13,864 nucleotides of DNA, taken from CG2-30-36-16 sp964372115. GTDB taxonomy: Bacteria > Bacteroidota > Ignavibacteria > Ignavibacteriales > Ignavibacteriaceae. The notes under the pieces are model-generated. The model was not told where the DNA came from. It searched no databases and worked only from the letters and a program-made list of their open reading frames with translations. Made by a program: the position numbers and the translations under genes. The stretch is taken from contig CAYJPN010000059.1 in the NCBI GenBank assembly GCA_964372115.1, forward strand, positions 1 to 13,864, written 5' to 3'. Shown piece by piece: positions 1-6,125 of this stretch; positions within the stretch are counted from its first letter, which is position 1, and the number at the start of each line of letters is the position of its first letter.

Positions 1-81
1 TCCTTTCTTTTCTATCTGTTTTTTCAGTTTGTGCCGCTTTTTAAGGGCTGACTAAGTAATTAACTCGATCGGAAAAAGAAA

Positions 82-590
82 TTATCGGCAATAAAAAATA
101 GAGTCCGAAAGATGATGTCCATTTTTCATCATCCTTTTGAAATTATATGCTGCTATCCCTTTGTAAAAATTTCTCTTCATTCTGTGATCTGACTTAAGAT
201 ACCCAGTCACCGGCTCTATTGCGGCTCTTCCGCCAAATTGCTTTCACAATTTATTCTGTTTGTATTTCGTTTGTGTCGTTATGATTGACACTTTATTGCC
301 AAACTAATACTTCTTTGCTTCTTTCCCCTTTGAGATACATTCTACTTCCGGTTCGTGTAACGAGTAGACTTTTTGTTTGTCGTCTTTTTTCTGATTTAAC
401 ACTCTCTTAAACAAATCTAATTCTCTTTGATACTCTGAATTCGGTTCTAAAATACGCTCCAATTCTCTTACTAATCTTCCGGCTATTGTTTTTACTTTTC
501 TGTCCGCCTTGCGCGGTTTACCGTAATTTTTTGGATGGTTTCTAAATCGATGGTCTACGGAAAGTCTTTTTAGCGCTCATCTTAAAATCC
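82..590 (-). pseudogene. Decayed IS5-like DDE transposase
   Basis: No intact frame remains, but translating the minus strand gives two recognisable blocks. From about 570 to 313 one frame reads through GKPRKADRKV and then VYSLHEPEVECISKGKEAKKY, followed by TAG where the family usually has E, then FGNKVSI. From about 240 to 82 a second block reads GGRAAIEPVTGYLKSDHRMKRN and AAYNFKRMM and ends at a stop at 82-84. These are typical of the catalytic and C-terminal parts of IS5-type transposases. Roughly 100 residues between the blocks are missing, and a few more are lost between the RNFYKG and AAYNFKR stretches. The N-terminal third is not recognisable. It is a dead insertion-sequence relic; I could not identify terminal repeats. 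Family assignment is from memory of conserved motifs. Confidence 0.75.
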
Positions 591-637
591 GTTAGCCAAT
601 GGAAACGGAATAACTAACGGATAAAAATTATTTAATT

Positions 638-667
638 TATCGATTCCGGAAGTTATCGGAATCGATA
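638..667 (-). terminator. Perfect 11-bp hairpin downstream of the M15 peptidase gene
   Basis: TATCGATTCCG (638-648) and CGGAATCGATA (657-667) are perfect inverted repeats with an 8-nt loop. On the minus strand the hairpin lies 55 nt after the peptidase stop codon, and an AT-rich tract with a TTTTT run follows it. A terminator is plausible, although the T-run is not immediately adjacent. It could instead belong to the decayed IS next door. Confidence 0.4.
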
Positions 668-722
668 TACATCCGATTAACTGTTTCTTGCGTAAGGTGA
701 CTTTCTGATTCAAAATTTTTAA

Positions 723-1511
723 TTATTTCAGTTCCCAATGCCAGTGCCAGGGTTCAAACTCGACACCCAACGAATTATTCTTAGGATAGGATAAATAAAA
801 ATTAAATTTATAAGCATTTTTTATCATCCATTCATATTCAGGCGTTGCGGTAAAATCAGACGCGGTTTGATTGCCGCTAAATCCGTTTATACCATCGATT
901 GTGGTAAAGTCGATTGCGTTGTTAAATGGGTGTCCATGTTCGCTGTAACCGGGCATGGCAATCCATTTGGCGTTTTCTTTCAGCGAAAATTTACTGCTGG
1001 TAACAAGATAGTGAAAAAATAAATACGCCTGCTTACCGGGAGAACGATAACCGGAATCGATGTACAGTTTTCTGCCTATTTCCTCCCCCATTTTGCGCGC
1101 CATTTTTAGATAATCTTCATAAGAGTTTTGAGGACAATTTTGAACACCCGTTTCTCTCGCGTTTTCACCGCTGCCGAGTTTAACGGATTTTACAACAACA
1201 AGATTCTTTGGTTTATCCGTTGAATAAAAGGGACCCTTGAATCCGAGTTCGACTGGTTTTATACTAAAAATTTTTTTGGCAAATAATTTTTCATACCAGT
1301 TGAGAGAATTCATCAAAGAATCAAAATCAGCCACCGATATTTTCTCCGGAGGTAACTTATTGATAACCGATGCTAATTTTTTATTAACGGATTCGGCTAT
1401 TGGTTTTTGAATAAAATTTAGTTTTTCATAGTTGAGAGAAATAAAAGAATAATAGTACACTCCCGCTGCAATAACTAAAAAACCGGCAAAAATTACAATA
1501 AGCTTTTTCAT
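723..1511 (-). CDS. VanY-like D-alanyl-D-alanine carboxypeptidase (peptidase M15), membrane-anchored
   Basis: Zinc peptidase of the M15/VanY family, expected to trim D-Ala from peptidoglycan stem peptides outside the cytoplasmic membrane. From the chosen ATG at 1511, residues 1-18 (MKKLIVIFAGFLVIAAG and on) form a hydrophobic N-terminal signal or anchor. The catalytic domain fills the C-terminal half. It has SGYRSPGKQ near residue 153, the SEHGHPFNNAID motif at about 190-201 (zinc ligands H192 and D201), and EPWHWHW at about 253-259 (catalytic Glu and third zinc His). All key residues are present. The frame is open for 19 more codons to an ATG at 1568, but the hydrophobic segment directly after the internal ATG argues for the shorter form; neither start has a good Shine-Dalgarno. 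It stands alone between IS relics. Family assignment is strong; the substrate is inferred. Confidence 0.88.
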   Translation of the reverse strand: MKKLIVIFAGFLVIAAGVYYYSFISLNYEKLNFIQKPIAESVNKKLASVINKLPPEKISVADFDSLMNSLNWYEKLFAKKIFSIKPVELGFKGPFYSTDKPKNLVVVKSVKLGSGENARETGVQNCPQNSYEDYLKMARKMGEEIGRKLYIDSGYRSPGKQAYLFFHYLVTSSKFSLKENAKWIAMPGYSEHGHPFNNAIDFTTIDGINGFSGNQTASDFTATPEYEWMIKNAYKFNFYLSYPKNNSLGVEFEPWHWHWELK

Positions 1512-1627
1512 ATACAATGTTACTTTTTTTGATAATTTAAAATAGAAATAAATATCGTTGGGATACAAACAAATTATGTTATTTTTTAAAAGTAAAACAT
1601 AAATATTTTAAGGACTCCTCTAAAACT

Positions 1628-1927
1628 GATCCGTTATATGCTGCCAAAACGGATTTTCGAAGAGAGCCAATTAAAGTTTTTAGAGATGCCCTTAAGAAAA
1701 TACCTCCTCAATCGGCAGGATATCTTTACTCGTTTGTTGATGAAAGGTATAAGAACCAATCAATCATCTTTACTTCAAACAGAGCTATCGAAGCCTGGAT
1801 GGATATCTTTCCCGATCAGATCATCGGTAGTGCCGTACTCGACAGAATAGAACACAATACACATCAAATAATTATCGCCGGACAGTCATTCAGAAGACAG
1901 CATATTCTTAAAAAAGAAAATCGGTAA
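1628..1927 (+). pseudogene. IstB-like (IS21 family) ATPase C-terminal fragment
   Basis: The plus frame is open for 99 codons to TAA at 1925-1927. Its second half matches the C-terminus of IS21-family IstB helper ATPases: DERYKNQSIIFTSNRAIEAW, then DIFPDQIIGSAVLDRI and QIIIAGQSFRR. The Walker A and Walker B regions that should lie upstream are absent, so this is a truncated, non-functional remnant. The first 22 codons belong to a 60-bp sequence repeated at 4926-4985 and are probably foreign to istB. An IS21-type end follows at 1976-2016. Confidence 0.7.
1633..1692 (+). repeat. 60-bp dispersed direct repeat, copy 1
   Basis: The 60 bases match 4926-4985 with two differences. The flanks are unrelated apart from IS debris on both sides. 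Both copies keep one plus-strand frame open, containing AKTDFRREPIKVFRDAL, so the repeat may be a piece of an unidentified transposase or passenger gene. Confidence 0.8.
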
Positions 1928-1939
1928 GGAGTAATTATT

Positions 1940-1968
1940 TTTGTGAGAAATTAGAATCGCTATATTTG
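1940..1968 (+). promoter_or_regulatory. Possible Bacteroidota-type promoter
   Basis: TATATTTG at 1961-1968 fits the TAnnTTTG -7 consensus. TTTG at 1940-1943 is a possible -33 element, but the 17-nt spacer is shorter than usual. It points into an IS21-type end with no gene, so it is probably inert or part of the old element. Confidence 0.25.
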
Positions 1969-1975
1969 CAAACAA

Positions 1976-2016
1976 GGCGGGGAATCATGTGAACCTAAAC
2001 GAGGAATTATGTGTCA
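1976..2016 (+). mobile_element. IS21-type terminal sequence
   Basis: The segment contains GGGGAATCATGTG, then GAGGAATTATGTG, and ends in TGTCA, about 50 nt after the IstB fragment stop. Read outward-in, it is TGACACATAATTCCTC. A related order of motifs (GGGGAAT, GAGGAATTAT, TGTCA) occurs at 4444-4506. Repeated short motifs next to a TGTCA/TGACA end fit an IS21-family end. The opposite end is not found nearby. Confidence 0.45.
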
Positions 2017-2289
2017 TTGACATTTTGAAATCGAGTTTTGAAAAATTATTATAATTTTTTACAAAATTTTTGAAACTCTCCATTTTGCAAAACTACTTTC
2101 ACCGAATACATTACGTTTAATGACTTGTATTAAACTTTATAATTAAAAGTAAACTATTGAAACATATAAAACCGTTAGCGCAGTAAAATTCCAAAGGCTA
2201 ATATTCCAGCAGCTTTTTGGGCTTCAAAATAATTCCGCATAATTGATTTTCTATTTTTATAGAATCGGGATTTATCTATTACTCTTTTC
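2017..2289. other. Intergenic region without recognisable gene
   Basis: AT-rich DNA between the IS21-type end and the 3' end of the SDR gene. The only structure I see is a weak, bulged hairpin with CTAT/ATAG arms near 2248-2265, just beyond the SDR gene stop; it might act as a poor terminator. No ORF with recognisable protein content was found on either strand. Confidence 0.5.
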
Positions 2290-3933
2290 CTATCGTAGGT
2301 CTTCGTAATATTCTCCCTTTTCCGGCGAGATCTGATAAAAGGCGCTAAGCTGGCGTATCATTTTCTGAAGTTCTTTACAATCCGGCAGTAACGGTGATTC
2401 GGTAATTTTATCGATCGACATTTTTTGCAATAGTTTATCATAAAGGTCCTCCAATTCATCCTGAGCGAGCTGGAGGGTTAATCCAACATAATCATAAACT
2501 ATCTGTTCTATTTTTCTAATTTCGACATCTGTTTTTAGCTCACTAATAATAATCTCCTTGAATAAGGAAAGAGTATCGCACAGTTCTATCGGCTGAAATC
2601 CTTCCGCAAATCTTCTTAAAGCGATATCATCCATGTATTGTATCATTAAACTGCGGTCTCCGCTTCTTACAGTCGCCATCAGCAGATGATAAAGAGTGCT
2701 TATGTAACAATAGAAATCGTTTTCATCCAGTTTATAATAGCGGGCAAATTTTGATTGGTTTTCCGGCGCCTTGATGCGATCAATAATAAGTTTTAAAATA
2801 GCGTCTTTCTTTTCCGTCAATGCCTCATAAATTATAAGACTATTTCTACGGGTAACACGATGTAATGCGGCTTCGTTTTTCAAACGCCATTCATCGGGAT
2901 GACTTTTAATCTTTTCCAGAAGGAAAAGAAGCCTTCGCATAATATGATATCGCGGTGCTGGTTCCCAGTTTAGTGATCGGCGGGTAAAGCTTGAATCGAC
3001 CTCCAATTTTTTATCGATATATTGAATCATCCAAAATTTTTCAAATGGTTCTTCGTAAATAATATGCAAATATTTAAGAAGTTTTTTTGCAATTATACCA
3101 GGGTACGCAAATGGCTTTGGAATATGGAATGGTTTTACCGACTTTCCATAAAAATATAATGTCGCAATTCGAAACAACTCTTTGTGAGAAACAGAACCAT
3201 CCGGGCTTGCATTATAAATGTTGAATTGATTAAGATCGCTCGATTTCTTCATAATAATTCGAATTAATGAAAAAATATCATGAACATGTATATATGGGAC
3301 TGCCGAATCTCCTTTGCCCGCAAGAATTCTCGAATCGATTTTATTAGAAAGCCATGTTGAAAGGAATTTATAAAGCGGTGCGTATTCGCACCAATCGCTG
3401 TAAACTGCCGCTAATCTAATAACTGTGCATGGAAAATAATTTGAATATTCCTTTACTAACTGTTCGCCGATTTTTTTACTTCGCGCATAAGCATAATCGG
3501 CATTTGGTGTTGTATTTTCAGTTATTTTTTCCCCTTCGTTTGGGAAATTGCATGCCGCCAAGGAACTGGCAAAGATAAAACGTTTAACTTTAATACCCTG
3601 CGCAAATTTTAAGATATTAAGAGTGCCGTCTATGTTTGTGCGCTTATACTCTGGATTGTCCTTATAGATAAAATCATAAAAAGCGGCAAGGTGAATAAGA
3701 AAATCTGCGCCGCCGTTATCATTGATATAGTTCATAACGTCATTCAAGGTATCCACATTAGCAATATCGCATTGAATCCAATGGATGTTTTTATGATAAG
3801 GAATGTTGGATTCCTTTCTCGAACGGCGCGCAATAGCGAACACAGTAAACTCATCCTTAATATTATCAAGAAGAAAGCGCCCGATAAAACCGCTTGCGCC
3901 GGTTATCACTATGGATTGTAGTTTATTTATCAT
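2290..3933 (-). CDS. NAD-dependent epimerase/dehydratase (extended SDR) with extra C-terminal helical domain
   Basis: The N-terminal ~330 residues are an extended short-chain dehydrogenase/reductase, probably acting on a nucleotide sugar or related metabolite. The NAD(P)-binding TGASGFIG lies at residues 11-18, FASSLAA around 121-127 supplies the catalytic Ser, and YARSK at 149-153 is the YxxxK motif. The family is usually about 300-350 residues long, but this protein has 547. The last ~200 residues are predicted helical and lack SDR features. Segments such as KDAILKLIIDRI, LMATVRSGDRSLMIQYMDDI and RRFAEGF remind me of the N-terminal domains of RsbRD-like stress and sensor proteins; that link is from memory and tentative. 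The start ATG overlaps the upstream membrane-protein gene by 11 nt, so the two are likely co-transcribed and translationally coupled. Substrate unknown. Confidence 0.8.
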   Translation of the reverse strand: MINKLQSIVITGASGFIGRFLLDNIKDEFTVFAIARRSRKESNIPYHKNIHWIQCDIANVDTLNDVMNYINDNGGADFLIHLAAFYDFIYKDNPEYKRTNIDGTLNILKFAQGIKVKRFIFASSLAACNFPNEGEKITENTTPNADYAYARSKKIGEQLVKEYSNYFPCTVIRLAAVYSDWCEYAPLYKFLSTWLSNKIDSRILAGKGDSAVPYIHVHDIFSLIRIIMKKSSDLNQFNIYNASPDGSVSHKELFRIATLYFYGKSVKPFHIPKPFAYPGIIAKKLLKYLHIIYEEPFEKFWMIQYIDKKLEVDSSFTRRSLNWEPAPRYHIMRRLLFLLEKIKSHPDEWRLKNEAALHRVTRRNSLIIYEALTEKKDAILKLIIDRIKAPENQSKFARYYKLDENDFYCYISTLYHLLMATVRSGDRSLMIQYMDDIALRRFAEGFQPIELCDTLSLFKEIIISELKTDVEIRKIEQIVYDYVGLTLQLAQDELEDLYDKLLQKMSIDKITESPLLPDCKELQKMIRQLSAFYQISPEKGEYYEDLR

Positions 3934-4339
3934 TGTTAACCACAGTTTGCAATTTACTTTTTGATAACTTGTAAAGAGATAAGATAATAATTCCCATTAT
4001 AAAATCTGAAAGCCCCGATAGTATTATAACAAGAAGAGGATTAACAAAAATGGAATAGCTAAAAAGAAAAATTGTCGCAATGAATTTTACAATTATTGAA
4101 AAGAGCACAAGACATTCAAAACGTTTTGAATTGTATGCCGCCATTGCGTATCCAACCGCCATGGCAATGTGAAAAACTCCCCCCTGGCAGCGGAAAAAAC
4201 TTTCATTGCAGATTCCGTAACCAAGATATTCCATATACGCCCCGGGTATGACTATTAAACCAAATCCAACAGAAAGGGAATGAAGCGCAACAAGCCAAAG
4301 AAATATTATAAGATATTTATTAAAGTCGTAAGTTTTCAT
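3923..4339 (-). CDS. Small four-helix integral membrane protein, function unknown
   Basis: 138 residues with four clear hydrophobic stretches: about 9-30 (YLIIFLWLVALHSLSVGFGL), 52-66, 76-95 (VLFSIIVKFIATIFLFSYSI) and 100-122. A short basic tail follows. It resembles small uncharacterised inner-membrane proteins of the DUF4345 type in size and layout, but I see no diagnostic motif. Its last 11 nt overlap the start of the SDR gene, which suggests a two-gene operon in which it may anchor or modify a lipid or sugar pathway; that role is inference. An inverted repeat lies about 29 nt upstream of the start. Confidence 0.7.
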   Translation of the reverse strand: MKTYDFNKYLIIFLWLVALHSLSVGFGLIVIPGAYMEYLGYGICNESFFRCQGGVFHIAMAVGYAMAAYNSKRFECLVLFSIIVKFIATIFLFSYSIFVNPLLVIILSGLSDFIMGIIILSLYKLSKSKLQTVVNNDK

Positions 4340-4367
4340 TTAGACACCACATTTATAAATATCAAAT

Positions 4368-4385
4368 TTGGTCTCCATTGACCAA
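4368..4385. promoter_or_regulatory. Inverted repeat upstream of the membrane-protein/SDR operon
   Basis: TTGGTC and GACCAA are perfect 6-bp arms separated by 6 nt, centred about 37 nt upstream of the ATG at 4339. The position suits an operator. A second palindrome-like stretch, TTTGGGCGCGCCAAA, lies at 4411-4425. No clear TAnnTTTG promoter was seen here. Confidence 0.3.
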
Positions 4386-4443
4386 TTTTTGGTTAAGAAA
4401 TATCAAATATTTTGGGCGCGCCAAATTCTTTATAATTTGTTTA

Positions 4444-4506
4444 GGGGAATACCTGTGTGGTGGGGAATGATTGCATAACCCCTTCAGAGGAATTATCTGT
4501 ATGTCA
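4444..4506. mobile_element. IS21-type end relic without its transposase
   Basis: Motifs GGGGAATACCTGTG, GGTGGGGAATGATTGC and GAGGAATTATCTG are followed by TGTCA, in the same order and orientation as the end at 1976-2016. No istA or istB coding sequence is attached, so this is a solo end left after deletion or a small non-autonomous derivative. Confidence 0.4.
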
Positions 4507-4595
4507 AATTAATGAAGAAATATAGCACCATCCTTCTGAAAAGTAACTTTATCTTCTTTTAATTAATGCAAACGTAATCCAATTTATTTTAAATA

Positions 4596-4930
4596 TCAAT
4601 AAGTAAGGTTGGTTACTAAAATGTTTGTTTTGTAATGGCTCAAAGGAAAAGTAATTTTTATAAAATAAATAATGGAGAAATCATCGGGAGTAGAATTACT
4701 TTTAACTCTTAAACACTCTTGCGAGATTGTACGATGAAATAGCTCATTTTTTCCGTTACTCTTTGGATAAGCAACGAATGTTTTGAGGTGAATAAGTTCA
4801 ATTTGTTTAACAAAGGACTTAAACTCTTTAGCGATGAACCGGACGCCATTAGCCGTAATGAGCCTTGAATTGACTTCCGATATTTCTTTTTAGCTCACTG
4901 GATTGTAAGTTGAACATCATGCACTGTCAT
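4596..4930 (-). pseudogene. Broken IS3/IS481-type transposase (rve integrase core fragment)
   Basis: Minus-strand translation gives MTVHDVQLTIQ, an in-frame TGA, then AKKKY. After a frame change it continues LITANGVRFIAKEFKSFVKQ, HLKTFVAYPKSNGKNELFHR and TISQECLRVK to a stop at 4596. This is the second half of an rve catalytic core. In active enzymes the first block reads TDNG; here the catalytic Asp has become Ala (TANG), and a frameshift and a stop have accumulated. The 5' part of the gene is missing. The fragment abuts the 60-bp repeat copy 2 at 4926. Confidence 0.75.
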
Positions 4931-4985
4931 ATACTGCCAAAACGGATTTTCGAAGAGAGCCAATTAAAGTTTTTAGAGATGCCCT
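4926..4985 (+). repeat. 60-bp dispersed direct repeat, copy 2
   Basis: It matches 1633-1692 at 58 of 60 positions. Sequence similarity stops abruptly on both sides. Here it separates the rve transposase fragment from the region next to the toxin-antitoxin pair. Confidence 0.8.
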
Positions 4986-5197
4986 AAAAGTTCTCTTCAA
5001 AAAAAAACTCATTCCTTCCACAAAACATCCTATTAAAAATGCAAGCCTCCTGGTTAAGCCGCTTGGAGCTTGCCCGCCATTTTGTTTGGGGGGGGTTTAG
5101 TCCATCCATAGACCCCGTTTCTTTACGGGGACACCGGATTATACCTCAGCGCAGTTTACGTCGTTTTTTTACCGAGTTCGGTATCAATTCTTGTAAC
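4986..5197. other. Non-coding, hairpin-rich segment
   Basis: Three inverted repeats lie close together: GCAAGCCTCC with GGAGCTTGC (about 5041-5073, one bulge), CCCCGTTTCTTTACGGGG (6-bp arms, about 5113-5130) and ACCGAGTTCGGT (5171-5182). An 8-G run occupies 5088-5095. An open plus-strand frame across it has no recognisable protein content and no start context. On the minus strand the segment directly follows the toxin gene and may be a degraded recombination site; I find no matching far end. Confidence 0.35.
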
Positions 5198-5207
5198 GTT
5201 ATATGGC
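5198..5207 (-). repeat. Putative cassette-end half-site after the toxin gene
   Basis: Minus strand GCCATATAAC, 4 nt after the toxin stop, followed by GTTACAAG. It is complementary at 9 of 10 positions to GTTGTATGGC (minus strand, 5872-5881) at the start of the toxin-antitoxin module. That is the relation expected between R'' and R' of one integron cassette. The matching downstream half-site was not found. Confidence 0.35.
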
Positions 5208-5211
5208 GTTT

Positions 5212-5541
5212 TTATCTTAATAATCTATTACTCAAAATTTCTTGAATATTTCTTCTGCCATCAATTACTGAATGTATATAAATTAAGTTGTCTTCAATTT
5301 CGTAGATAATACGGTAAGGTTTATAAAGAATCTCTAAATAACTTTTAATTCCGGTTGGTCTCAATTCTGGTGGAATGTGTCCTCTCTCTGGGAATTTCTC
5401 AAGTTTATTGCAGGCTACTTCTAAAGCATCTAAAAGTTTATTCGCTGATTGAATACCATCATTCATTGCAACAAAAATAAATATTTCTTTTACATCTAAC
5501 TTAGCTTGAGGATCAATTATAACTTTATATTTCATTGTCAT
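5212..5541 (-). CDS. ParE/RelE-superfamily toxin
   Basis: 109-residue basic protein of the ParE/RelE fold. Typical features are an N-terminal VIIDPQAKLDVKEIFIFV strand-helix, FPERGHIPPEL in the middle, and a C-terminal YRIIYEIEDNLIYIHSVIDG then RRNIQEIL, the usual beta-hairpin with a conserved Arg. Members inhibit gyrase (ParE) or cleave ribosome-bound mRNA (RelE); the pairing with a Phd-type antitoxin does not decide between them. Its ATG overlaps the antitoxin TGA as ATGA (5538-5541), so translation is coupled and antitoxin is made first. The length is normal and the gene looks intact. Confidence 0.88.
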   Translation of the reverse strand: MTMKYKVIIDPQAKLDVKEIFIFVAMNDGIQSANKLLDALEVACNKLEKFPERGHIPPELRPTGIKSYLEILYKPYRIIYEIEDNLIYIHSVIDGRRNIQEILSNRLLR

Positions 5542-5810
5542 TGAACAGATTTCAATTCTTTGCGAAGATCAGCAAATGTTTCTTGAATTCCTTTCGATGT
5601 TTTTTTCTTATCACGCGTCATCGCAACTACTTTAAGCATTGCCATAGTTTCTTGAGTTTTTTCATAAACTTTTATGTCTTGAACAATTACCTTTGCCTCA
5701 CCATTCTGAGTAATGACAAACGTTTTTTGCTCTTTGTTGATTTTCTCAATCAAATTAGCAGCATTGGCTTTCAGATAACTAATTGATTTTACCGATTCGC
5801 TTAACTTCAT
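5538..5810 (-). CDS. Phd/YefM-family antitoxin
   Basis: 90 residues. The N-terminal ~55 match the Phd/YefM DNA-binding and dimerisation fold: SISYLKANAANLIEKI, then KTFVITQNGEAKVIVQDI and VYEK. The charged C-terminal tail (from about residue 65) would wrap the toxin. It neutralises the ParE-like toxin encoded immediately downstream and probably represses the operon by binding the inverted repeat that overlaps the promoter at 5826-5843. Start ATG at 5810. First gene of a two-gene operon with its own promoter, as in self-contained toxin-antitoxin modules often found in integron cassettes and genomic islands. Confidence 0.88.
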   Translation of the reverse strand: MKLSESVKSISYLKANAANLIEKINKEQKTFVITQNGEAKVIVQDIKVYEKTQETMAMLKVVAMTRDKKKTSKGIQETFADLRKELKSVQ

Positions 5811-5825
5811 ATAATAGCCTTTTTT

Positions 5826-5862
5826 TAGACCAAATATAGTCTATAACATTATTTATATCAAA
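5826..5862 (-). promoter_or_regulatory. Toxin-antitoxin promoter with overlapping operator
   Basis: On the minus strand TTTG (5862-5859), a 20-nt spacer and TATATTTG (5838-5831) match the Bacteroidota TTTG-N19-21-TAnnTTTG promoter. TAGAC/GTCTA arms at 5826-5830 and 5839-5843 flank the -7 element exactly, so a repressor bound there would block RNA polymerase. This fits autoregulation by the Phd-type antitoxin. Confidence 0.65.
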
Positions 5863-5871
5863 TTAGTTTTA

Positions 5872-6116
5872 GCCATACAACACCGTGTTAACCGTCAAAG
5901 GTCGGACAAGCCCGTCAGCTAACGGACTGGACAAGTTGTTAAAACACAACATCGTAATAAATTTTATTTTAATAATTTCCTTCAACTTTTTACATAAGCA
6001 AAAAGCAAGGGTTATTTTTGTTCTTTCGGGGTAACTACGTCCCGAAAGCACTTAAAAAATATTTATCAAACATCTAAATCCCGTGTTGACTTTAATCGGC
6101 GTAACATGTTATGTGC
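5872..6116 (-). repeat. Long attC-like inter-module repeat, copy A
   Basis: About 245 bp between the toxin-antitoxin module and the helicase gene. The minus-strand ends are GCACATAACATGTTACGCCG and CGGTTAACACGGTGTTGTAT, which can pair imperfectly, as the outer boxes of an attC site do. Inside are a CTTTCGGG/CCCGAAAG hairpin (6023-6048) and a near-palindrome around CCCGTCAGCTAACGG (about 5910-5925). It is homologous to copy B at 12218-12770; 6039-6099 matches 12692-12752 at 60 of 61 positions. It is longer than most known attC sites (about 60-150 bp), so the identity is unproven; the repeat itself is certain. Confidence 0.6.
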
Positions 6117-6125
6117 GTTTTATTT

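Noticed and set aside
1638..1850. 70-codon plus-strand ORF
   Set aside because: Lies in a different frame of the IstB remnant and the 60-bp repeat; the protein resembles nothing, while the neighbouring frame is clearly IstB.
4411..4425. TTTGGGCGCGCCAAA palindrome as a second operator
   Set aside because: One mismatch, no promoter consensus nearby, and adjacent to IS debris; noted but not supported as a regulatory site.
5039..5245. 68-codon plus-strand ORF over the hairpin-rich block
   Set aside because: Overlaps the toxin gene 3' end, has no start context and no recognisable domain; the region looks like structured non-coding DNA.
6023..6048. CTTTCGGG/CCCGAAAG hairpin as rho-independent terminator of the restriction operon
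   Set aside because: No T-run follows on the minus strand, and the hairpin is conserved as part of both long repeats, so it is better explained as internal structure of those sites.
5869..6051. 60-codon minus-strand ORF
   Set aside because: Sits wholly inside the long inter-module repeat; the homologous copy at 12218-12770 does not preserve it.
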